This document shows, one piece after another, positions 38,701 through 50,700 of a stretch of 64,000 nt of DNA. A model generated the notes under the pieces. That model made no database searches and had not been told where the DNA came from. It saw only the letters and a program-made list of their open reading frames with translations. A program made the position numbers and the translations under genes. The DNA lies in contig JBBELK010000691.1 of assembly GCA_037783545.1 (NCBI GenBank), forward strand, positions 139,001 to 203,000, in the 5' to 3' direction. This DNA is from Henricia sp. BOLD:AAB3569. Taxonomy: Eukaryota > Echinodermata > Asteroidea > Spinulosida > Echinasteridae. Each line of letters starts with the position of its first letter. Positions within the stretch are counted from its first letter, which is position 1.

Positions 38701-41700
38701 TGTTCATTGAGTCACTCTCCATGCACAACGACAAGTCTGCTTACAGTCAGCTCCATACATCCCTACAACAGGACATTATGTTATTTAGAAGATGGCATAC
38801 AACATTAAGCTGCCTTTCCATAGGTCCGTTTTTCATCTGCATTGCGTGAGCGTTGCAGTTGCATCACTCCATAGACATGATACACATGGACGAGTGCAGT
38901 GCAAAGGCAACGTACGCAAGACAGATGAAAAAATGACCTATAGAAAGCTGTTTTTAGTCGACAGCAACAATAGCTAGCAGAGGTCATCATGCATGTTTAT
39001 CAGGTCACTACATACATCCCCACAGGACATTGTCATATTAAAACTATAGACCGTATCAAATAGCTGCCATTTCGTGGGGCAGTTTCTTTGTTCCTTGAGG
39101 ACATGCATATAGTTGCATATTGTGCTTCCATTGTTGAATGGTTTAAGTAACAAAAGGTGCCCCACAAAATGGCAGCTATTCGATACGGTCTATCAGTGCC
39201 AATGCTGGACATGTCAAATTCATTGTGTCATGGTCACTTTGCTTACTCTCTGTGCAGTCTAGTCCCATATAACCAGCAGCACATGAGCAGCCATAAGGAT
39301 CAGGGAGACAGAACAATCGTCCTCGGCAGGCGCTGTCGTGTGGATCGGTGGTGTTCTCTGAGCAATGGAAACTAGCACCTTGCCCAAACACGTTACGGCC
39401 GTGAACTGTAGGTACATGTATCAGGCAAATTGAAAATAAATTAAGCTAGAATAAAATAAAAAAAAGCAAAATATGACAGTTTCACCATGTAAGTGTACCT
39501 GGTTAATTGCCTTAGAATGTGAGAAACTGTACACGTACATTAAAAACAATTTCATTTTCTTCTCAATTTAATATGGTAATTATTCCGTGATAAAAACTTT
39601 ACCTTTTTCACAGTATATTCCACTGAATCCCGGAGCACAGATACAAAAACCACTCTGGTCATTACACACACCACCATTGTAACATTGACGACAAGTAATT
39701 GAACAAGATGGGCCCCACATACCCGCAGGACAACCTAGCAGAGAGAAACAGCAAAAGCAAAAGATTTTAAAAAGAAACCAAACAAAAAGCTTCGTATCCA
39801 GCAGTAATTATTTATAATTTTGAGAGTGCTGTACTTGTGTGATGCATGTTTATTATCTATGTGTAATTTAATACAAGTTGAGATCGAAAAAGAAAAGCGT
39901 GAGGGGTGGGGGTGCAGGGAAGAGCTAGAGAGAGGGAAGAACACACTCCCATTTCAATAGTTCATGGGAGTATAGTCCAGGTGGCTTCATGGACCCTAAA
40001 TATCACATTTTTAACATTGGGATGGGCGTTTTGAGAATTTTAGAATCTCAGTCCCAAAAAAACATATTCTGGATCCGCCTATGTTACCTCTGACAATAAG
40101 TCTCATGATGCCGTGAAGTGGCTGGTTTTCTTGGCCGTCTATGAAGCAGCTATACACTCCTGCATCTGACGTAGTAACATCAGCGATAGACACACTCAGA
40201 TGGTCATCCCAGAGTGGCATGGCAGATTCGTCATGCTTCCATCTGTAGTTGGTGTTTGGTGAGTTGACATTCCTCATCTCTAGAGCCACTGAATCACCGA
40301 TATTTGCTGTCTGTGTGCGCTGAGCGGGTCGAATGTGGACTACAGTGTCTGCAGTGACATTTTGGTAATATTATTGATTTGTAAACACGTCTATTCTCCA
40401 TCATTATTCATTGACCAATGAATGAATGCTGCTAGCTAGTATCCTGCATCTACCAAGTGAGACTTACATTTAAGGAAATGTACAATTTTTGAAAGGGTCC
40501 AATTTTTTATTTGTGGGCAACTTCTTTCGGGCATCAAATGCTTGACACAAAATGTCACTCATGAAAAAAATGTATAAAATAAACAACCTATATAGTGCAT
40601 TTTTGTTACAGTTTGTGAAAACTGCACAGCCGGGGACAAGTTTTCACGAACTGACATCGGAGTGTACGCACGTACTCCGTACTCAAAACGCTGGACTCAA
40701 AACGCATGAATTTCGTTTTCCAAAAACTGACACCCAAGTAAACGTTGAATTTATTTGAAAAAAAAATAGCTTTAAAAATGCTTGACAAGAATGATATCAT
40801 CCTTATACTTGTGGAATATGGTTAACATTTGACCGAAACACTCCCTAATTTGTTAATTTACGACAGACGTTAGTTTGTGAAAACAAAAATGTTGGGTGTC
40901 AGTTTGTGAAAACACAATTTATGTGCTGACGTCATTTTGTACCCGAGGCGAGCACTGAAGTGCCACTGTATGTCAATTCGTGGTGTACACCAAAAATAAG
41001 CCTTATTTAAGTGAACATTCAAGTCATACCATCTTTTGGTAGTATAATGGCTTGAATCCTTGTAGCCACAGTGCCTTCGCCTTCCTTCTTATCTTGCCAT
41101 GCATCAAAGTAGAACACCCCAGTCCTGTCAATTCCACCTGTAGCTGGTAACAGAAGACGTCTGCCTGCACATCCCAAGGATGAGTCACTTTCCTCCACTG
41201 ATCCTTGAGGAAGTCCAGAGCCGCCTCCTGTTGCTAACTGCCGACCGAATGACACACCAGCCCCAATATCAGTGGGTCCTTTATACGCTGTGAGGGCGGC
41301 ATTATCGTCTCCGGTTGAACCAAGGAGGGCGGGAGAGGCCACAAAGGTGAAATCATCTGTACAGTGCATATACAAAAATCAACCTTGTACTGCAATATCT
41401 TTGAAAAACTGGACTGTGTCAGGCCAATAGACCTTTATCACGGTGCGTCCATCTTTGTCTTGTTCCCCATATAACGTATGCGCGACCGCACGATAGCACG
41501 TGTAATCTCCCGTTGTTTTGAGCAAAGATTAGTACCGCGTATATATATGGAGTACAATGGTTTTGAGAGAATAACTGTTTGCGCTGCGCGTTTTGTGCGC
41601 ACATGTCATTGTGATGCACACAATGAACATTTTCAACACCGGGCCAAACTATTTTTTCTGCAAGCCTATGGTTTGGTTGCGTTCATTTTAATAGGAGAAA

Positions 41701-44700
41701 AAGGAAGATGGCCGCACCATTATAAAGGTCTATAGACCCTATTCACATTTGAACAGTTTAATCGTATCCCATTAATGAGTTCTTTAGAATACAAAGCCTC
41801 AACTTGAAGACGAGGCTTGGAATGCATAAGTAGTCTTGCACCTTTCCAGTCAGCATTTTGCATTCAATAAAAGTGATTCTGGATGTCCGATTAAAGCGTT
41901 CAAACGCGTGAATTGGGTCTATGGCAAATTGGAAATCATGTCAGGTGACAACGTACATGCAACCCTTTAATCTGACAGTTTAAATGAGGATGTACCAACA
42001 GTTGATAGCTTGAGGCGTCAAGCTTTCCCTCATCTCTTGCAGGAGATACTGATTACTTTAAAGATGTCCACGCGTTTTGGGTAGGCACCTCAAAATTAGT
42101 TTTTTTGGAATTTGTATTTTTCTAGAAACCTAAAAGTTATTCACTTTCAAATGAGTCATCAACGAGAGAAAAAAAAGGAAAAACAAGAAAAACAATTGAC
42201 CAACACTTAGTTATCGTCCGCAACATGCAGTGCCCAGCGCGCCCTTCGATCCGAGCGGGCGGCCTGTCGAATCTCCTTTCTTCTGTTTTTTCTGTCTCAG
42301 AAAGTCTTCAGAGACAGAAGAAAAAAGACTTGACAGGCCACCAGTCCAGAGGGCGCGGCGCACCATAGACCAAACACAGGAAGTCAGACTTGGGCAAGTC
42401 TAGGTAAGGTGCAAAAATGGCCGTATAAAAACGGCGTTTTTCACAGGGTTGCCGATGTGTAAAATACAAAGTATGATTTTTTGTTGTTGACATAAAGTAA
42501 ATGCTTTAAAAATTCATTTGGAGAAAAAAAAGTCAAACCACGGACAATATAACTTGAATGTATCACACATGCAATAGGCCTCTTTCTCGTGACATTGCCT
42601 GGTGAAGTTTGATTTTTATGGTTGGGATTCATTTTGCATACTATTGTGGTCATTAAGAGCACCCTATGTATGCATAGAATCTGCATATACATACAAAAAC
42701 CCCTATCTAAACACATACAAGTACATGGAGTACACTATAGGCTGTGCCCTATTCCAAGTTTGCAACATCCCTTTAATTAAACATAATTAAGTCACCATCC
42801 TGACTGCTTTACATGTACTGGCATACCTTCTGGTAGATCACATGGTAACGGGATGACTTCACACAGAGAAAGGCTCGTTGTTCTGTCGATGTTGATACTG
42901 ATGTATCGTGCAGTCACACCATACGGCGGGTTGCAGTCAAACTCTATCCAGTTGTTTGCAATGGCTTGGTATTGGGTAACTGCACGTTCACACACTGTAT
43001 TCAGAGTCGGGTCTGTGCTCAAGCCTACTCGTACAGTGGCACCTACGTACCTTTCCCTAACAGTAGCTGTGTGTGGGCAGTTCAACAAGAAACTCATTAC
43101 TGCATACCTTTACAACAATAAACAGCTTTAAAATGCATAAAAATTTCCTGTAATAAACTACTATAGGGCGGGTTGCAGTCAAACTCTATCCAGTTGTTTG
43201 CTACGGGTAACTGCACGTCCACACACTGTATTCAGATTCGGGTCTGTGCTCAAACTTAAATGTACAGTGGCACCTTCAAATCTTCCCCTCTCACCAGCTG
43301 TGTGGGTGCAGTTACAAGAAACTCATTACTGCATACATTCACATATTAATATTACAATAACAAACTGCTTTAAAATGCATAAAAAACTGCCTGTAATAAA
43401 CAACTATAAAACCAACTATTTTCCACTCAAGTGGCAACCTTTATAAAAAATAATGTTAACATTATGTATTTTAAGTAGGCCCAATGTATTCAGAAAATGA
43501 TGTCTATAACAGTGAGTATGATATTTAATAAACAAGAAGTAAATTATTTCAATGGTGATTGTACTGTAACTAAGGATGGGAATTTACGGTTAATTCAGAA
43601 TCCGGTTATCAATTCTTTCAAGTGTCGGTTAACCGTTCGGCCGACACTAAAGATTGTTGCTGGTGTTTATAGATGCATGTGCAATATGTACACAACACCC
43701 CAATATAATCGTTGAGCCTTTATCTGGTCAAAATTTTACTACGACCCCATATAAATTTATTTCAATTTCATGAAGTTATTACAGATAACCCTCTGAAAAC
43801 CATTGTAAATTCTTTAAAATTGGGTTTCATTTAAACGTTCGGCAAAACCGGTTTTTAAATTTTGTTTGGTTCAACGTCCCATCCTTAACTGTAACTGTAC
43901 ATGCATCAGTGTGAAAAATATTAAATTTTGCTACTGGTATAATGTACAGACAGCGCTTTCACAAATTACTACATTACAAACTTCACAGAGCTCATAAGAC
44001 ACTGGACGTATAAACTGGCCAGTGTTGACTGGCTAGTTTGAATCATTTAAAAGTGAGTAATATAACTATTGCCAAAGTAACAATGGGAAAAGGGCAAACA
44101 ATTCTCATTTTTTCCATAAACCTTGACATGAGACAAAGAAATTTCATCTTACTGTAGTCTGCATCTCTTCCCTTGACAAGGATTTTCCTAACGCACTGAT
44201 TGGACGTCAGCTCCATTCTCCACCACGGGCTCCATTCAGATTCTGATAAATGAAAATTGTAACTTTAGTATATAGAATGATTATTCCTGAACAAATCAGA
44301 TAGGATTAGCTCTACTTTTCCAACAGTAAGGCCCGTTTCAAATGTCGCGCTTATGCAGTGTCAAACACAATTTAATTTAGCACGACGGTAGCACGGCTTA
44401 AGCACAGCAGTGGTTTCAAATGTCAAACTTATTACAAACTCCCAGTCGAACTTAAATACATCCAACATGGCGGATGAGTCGTGTGCACGTCATGGACCTT
44501 GTGCCATTGTAGGTTGCCATTTTTATTTTTTTGATGTGCTTGTTTGTTGGTCATTTTTTTGCTCGCAAACGCGCTGTGAGCATGTGCATTTCTAATTGTG
44601 AAAACAATTGCGGACCAACTTTTCTATAGAAAGTGTTAGGCATATGTAGTATTAAGGGGAGAAATCAAGAATTGAATCAGCCTCTACTTACAGTCATCAC

Positions 44701-47700
44701 TGCATTTACATACATAATGTTTGCTCATTTTTAATTACAAACAAACAACATGTACTTACCAGTTTCACTACAATCTGGGAAAACATATTTAAAAGCTCTG
44801 TTCACTGCTTTAGATGCACTCCGACCACTGTATGTAGAAATCTGTGTAATTACAGCATTATCTACACTGATAGCTGTAAAACAAGCAAAAACAGAATATG
44901 CCACAAACTCAATACGACACACTGATCATGATTAAGTGTTACCTACATGCTAGTCAATTAAAACGTATTGCAATATTCTTACTACATTTATCAATAGAAA
45001 TTCATTCAGACTCATTAATCACTATAAGTCACTTATTAACAACTTAAAAAGTTGCAATTTGAACACTTTTGGCCTTACAGAATTACTAATATACAATAAA
45101 TAAATAATGAAAGCAAGGATATGATTAGATTACTAGCGTCCTTAGTTGAGATAAAGTGATCGCGACAGTCACTTTTATTTTCAAAATGAATAAGCTTACA
45201 CAGACAACATAAAATTTAAAGTTTTAAAGAATGACCAGGAGCCAATTTCATAAAGCAGAACAATTTGTTTAATCTAAAATTTGATTAGCAGTCAAAGTCT
45301 TATGTGATGTGTGTTACAATTATTGACTGGTGTTCTGCTATTTGCGCTAAGAACACAAGTTGACATACAATTTTGACTATTAAAGGAGCATGGCCAGACC
45401 ACATTTTTTTACCAATAATTCCCCGGGGCTTACCTCATGGGTCATAAGATTTTTATATCATAACATCCATCATATTTATCTCATTACGAACGCTTCCAGG
45501 CAGCATATTTCTGAAGATATCATCGAAAAACCACATTTTTTGTAAACTAATTTACCAGGAGCGGACAGCAGGATGTTGAACATTTATGAACAGACCGCCA
45601 CATCTGCGTCTGTATAAAAATTTGAGGACGATTTCGACATTTGGCGCAAAGCAGCCCGGTACCCTGGCTTTATTTATGCAAATAGCTACACAGCGCTCAT
45701 GATGCACCTGACTATTTGTGTTGTTGGTGGCGCTGTCCCGTTAGACCGGCGATTTAGACTAGTTTCCGCTCCACCTATTCCACATACAACGATTGAATAT
45801 GAGAATCATTCGTAGTATATGGAATTTGTGGAGCGAAAACCAGTCTACTTGTGATTGGTAACGGGTTCCCAGCCAGCTTAACGCTGTGTAACACGGCAAA
45901 TAAATGGGCACCAGCCAGTGTCTTTCACGGATCGCACAAGTTTGTTTCAATGTCACTTTAAAAATTGGTCATTAAAAGTCTTTTTCTACATGTAGTCAAA
46001 ATACTGATCATGTGTATTCGGAAAAGCCAACTTATTTAGTCGTGTCAGTCCGATTTCGAATTCTGCTATGGAAGCGAAACAGCGCGATTTTGATTTTTGT
46101 CGCTACTTACGATCAAGAAGTTAACTTACTCTCCAATTTCCACCTTAATTGTTTTTATTTTTTTGTTTTCTATAGTTATGAATATTATTTTTGCGATGTA
46201 TTTTATTTGTTAAGTTAGTCAGGACAAGCAAACAAATTTTTGATTAAGCAAATTTGTCTGCTAAACAGCTTTATGAAATTGGCCCCAGCTGGCAGTGCAA
46301 GATAAATGCTAGTTTGCTGTGCTTGCTACCGGTACGTCTACCGTTCATGAATACATGTACCAGACTTTACTTGACTTCAGAAGTACAGCCAAGGCCTAGC
46401 CTAAGCTAAGTTAAGCTCAGCCCATCAACACTGCCAGGGCTCGGTTGTTGGTAGGACTGTGCTGTAACTTTTGAAAGGAGCGAACACAGAAGGCATATGA
46501 GAGTACAATGTATATATAGTTGTGTAAGCTACCCAACCATGCCATGTTTCAATCTGTTTCTATATTTTTTGACCAAAGCATTTCAGAGAAACGATGGATC
46601 TTATTCATCAATGGAAAAAGGTTTTGCTCGGTACGACAAACGAATGTGACATACGCATACATGACATCTTATATGGGGTGTGTTTCGGACTGGTTTAAAG
46701 GCCCAGTGGACCATTTGCAATGACCCGAAAAAGTAATCGACGAGTTTACAGGGGAAAAGTTCTGAAAGTAAAGATTGAATTAATAGCAACTACCCAATGA
46801 AAAGTTTCTGCTTAAAATGATATAATTTTACCAGAAAATAATCCGTAAAGATGAAATTATTTAGATCGTTTGCAAACAATTTACTTATTTTTTAAAGGTC
46901 GCGCGCTCACGCAGTATATGATGTGCGCCACAGAGTGCATGACGCAAGCCACATAACCGATCAACTGAGAACGAATATTTGAAACACCCCGCCAAGACCA
47001 GGAAAACGCATATGGATTTTCATGGGTTTTTTTAAACGTGGTACATTTGACAAAGCTGAAATTTCTTCGGATGAGTTTGTTGATGTCTTTCTTTTGATTT
47101 ATAATGTTTTTTTCGCAGAATCGCTAAAAAACAGATCATCTACAGGGCCTTTAAGTCCGGTAAAAGAAAACAATTAAAATGGTGTATGTATGTACAACAT
47201 TTGGAGCGTCCACAGGCTTTAATAAACCTTATCAACATTCTCAAGGCATCATGGGATTGGATGACAAACTTGGCTGGCAATTTTCGTACAAACCTATGGG
47301 GCTCTGGGGACATGACAATAAATCGACGTCATTCTCATTTCTGTTAAAAGGTGGATCCAGAATCCCATAAGCTCACACGTGTCGCTTTTGACCATTTGGT
47401 ATAGAGATTGGGCAACTTTGTGTGGGGTGTTATGGCCGAGCGGTCATGCGTCGAACTTAAGTTCCTGTGCTAGTACTAGAATGTAGGTTCGATTCCTGGC
47501 CGTGACGGGTTGTGGCACCTGTGCCCTTGAGCAAGGCACTCAACCACACAGTTGCTTCCCATTCCTGTAATTGGCGGTCCCTCCATATCCGCTGTTGGAT
47601 GTGGTGAATAAATAAATCATAAACTTCAAATGCTCATTATAGTTTCCTAAATACGGCACATATCAAGATGTTTTTTGCGCCATGTTATTCCTTTTTCTGT

Positions 47701-50700
47701 GCTCTTTATCAGCTCATATCATTTATATTGATCTTGGTTAATTTTGAAATTTGTTTGTAACATACCCAATAACAGTCACAATAAGTGCTAAAATGTTATA
47801 TGTACGTGATATAAATTTGCAATTAAATTCAGGAGAAGTACATAAATAATATCTTACCACTTGCTGCAACTTCTGCTTCATCTATGAATTCCTCCACCAT
47901 GACTTCAGCCATGTGGAGGTATTTTTTGGTTCCATTGAGATAGACTCCCACGTAGCGAGCAGTGATGGGTGTCTCAGCTATGAACTGAATGACTCGAGTT
48001 AAAGAAGTCACTTGATCAGAAGAGACTGTCCATTTCACCTCTGATGGGTCATAATAAGGATTCAATCCAACCTGCACTTCTGCACCCAATATTTTAATAG
48101 CTGAAATATAAATATAAATACATTTACTATGATATCATGATTTACATTTTATTTACGATTATTACAACAACTGTATTGTCGTCTCCACAGTGGCATTGAA
48201 ATATTTGCAGCAATATATCAGATGTGGTTATGGAGGCAAAGATTAGCACTGTATGGTTTTGGAATGCTGCTTATACAGTGGCATACAGCATCAATAAATT
48301 GATAAATAGGGGGTGAAATGTACCTGGGCTATGGAAGCCAGGATGTATGCTCCCAAAACAATCTTGAAATATTTGAGCTATTTTTCTGCAACTGTGGGAT
48401 CTGATCTTACTATTTGAACAAAAAAGCAACTAAACAGGTTTTTTCCCTTGTGATTTTTGTTTAACGTCATTTGCTAGCAATAAAACATTCATGCGCATTG
48501 TCTATTTTTTTGTCTGGAAACCCGACTTAACTAAATGCCTGTTATCTTTATGAAGTGGCATGGCGTAGACATATCCCATAATGACATACACGTTGTGACC
48601 CAACAGCGTTACATTTGCAAAAACATGCCAAGTTTTGAACGTGACCGACAAATCGTAACCAAATCGCCATCAGAATGCATCTTAAAACACGTACACCTTG
48701 TGATTCAACTGCACAACATGTGCTAACGTGACCTGATCACGGACGAAATGTAAGGTGTACGGTCGGCCTTAAATGCATTTGGGCATTTTCACGAAAAGTG
48801 GGACATAAATAACTATTTTGCTCATGGAAATTCTAAAAACTGTCTTTTCGTGTTTGGAGGAGGGCATAATTTTCTCTCAATTTTGGTTTATTTCAACCAT
48901 TTTGAACGTTGCACCAATGAGTGATGATAATTTCTAAGGCGCGAGGTCAAAATACACGGTTCGAGATAATACCTCTTGGAACCGTCTGTGGGCAGAAGAC
49001 CGTTTGTTCACGGGTGGGTTGAACACTGCCAATTATCTACCGTTTGGCCAGACCAGCTGAACCGTTTGCTTGCTCACTCAGAACCGTGCAACGGTGTATC
49101 ATTTATGTACTGTTTCCTTGTTATATAGACCGTTTCTATTTTGACCTCGCGCCTTACCACCAGGGGGCCATATTAGTCGGTTGATTATCGTAATCTTTCT
49201 GATGCAGTAGACCGCCTGCAAGTCCAAGCTCCACCATGGGTTCCAGTAGGAGGAATCCCAGGGTTGTCCATTCTCATGGTTTGCAGGATAATCTGATTAA
49301 AATAAATTCAAAGATTTAATTAAACAAGGTTTTCTGGACATTTTACTCAATGGGTCATTCTCAGCCACATTGGTTATTAAACTTTATGTGTGCAAATCAA
49401 ATAAGCTGACTACTACAAATAAAATCGTAAACTCAAATTTATTTTTATAATTCATGAGCAAATGGGTCATATTCCATGCCAAATCAACTCAGATTTGGCT
49501 TAAAACGTGACAAAGGGTGTAATGAAAAATACCCCAAAGTTTCAGTGGAAAATTCCAAGGGGTTTCAGAATTACGACTCTTTAAATTTTAGGTGCAACAC
49601 ACCTTTTTTGCAGTTTGTGAACTGCCGTGTCCTGATTTGAGAGGGTTTTTGAAAGGTCATAACTTCAATTCTAAACATGATAGGAAGCTCAAAATTGCTA
49701 AGTGCGACTAATTACTGTCCACACTTTTAGAATTTAGCATCACAATTGGGCTTTTATAAAGTATTAAAAAGTTATGAGCTTCTCAAAACTGCATTTTGGT
49801 TAAAGATATACAGTCTGTGCATTTTGGGTGCAACACCTCGAAAAATTAAGTTTTTTTTAATTAATATTTTTCTAGAAAGAAAAATTATTTGCTTTCAAAT
49901 AAGACATCAAACAAATAACAATTATTTAAGGCATATATTATGTCTCATGTCTGGCCGCACAGCGCACATCACGCCCTCCGTACCAATGGCATGTCAAATC
50001 TTATTTCTTCTGTCTTTCGAGGCAGAAGAAAAGAGATTTGACAAGGTGCAGAAACGGTTGTATAAAACTGCATTTTTTCACAGGGTTGCCGATGTCAAAA
50101 GTTCAAAGTATTATTTTGTTTTGTTAAAATAAAGTAAAAGCTTAAAAAATTTGTTCAGAGAAAACAATTTGCCGAGAACCATGAACTGTACGTCTTTAAG
50201 CAGAAAGCACTTTATGCAGATTTTGAGCCTGAGCTTGGTTCAATTGTGAGCCTAGACCAAATATTCCAATGGATTATCATATTTGGGGACAAAACTACAG
50301 GTAGGTAACAGATTGTTTTATAGGTATTTGAAAATAGTCACAGCTCAAAAAACACCTGCCATATCCCTCTCTTCGAGGGGCTGAATAAATGCATGGATAA
50401 TTAGCAATGAAAATGAAACTTGCACAGCTGAAAAATAGGGGAGAGTGGGATTAGTTGGAAACATTTTCACAAAATCGTGTACAAAACACCAACAGAAGAA
50501 AAACTTACCACTTTAAGCATACATACATGTGGGATACAAATGGAACCAATAAAATATTAGGACTCATTGATGGTTTCTCGTATAATCCACCTTGAACATG
50601 ACTATGTCTGCTGTTTCGACTTACCCAACCTATGAGGTAAGTTGAAACATGGTACATGTACGTACCATTTTACATGATTCTTAGGTAAAAACGAAATCCA

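Noticed and set aside
49746-50132. 128-codon open reading frame as a gene
   Set aside because: No recognisable motif, low-complexity composition, absent from the paralogous copy and overlapping a dispersed repeat.
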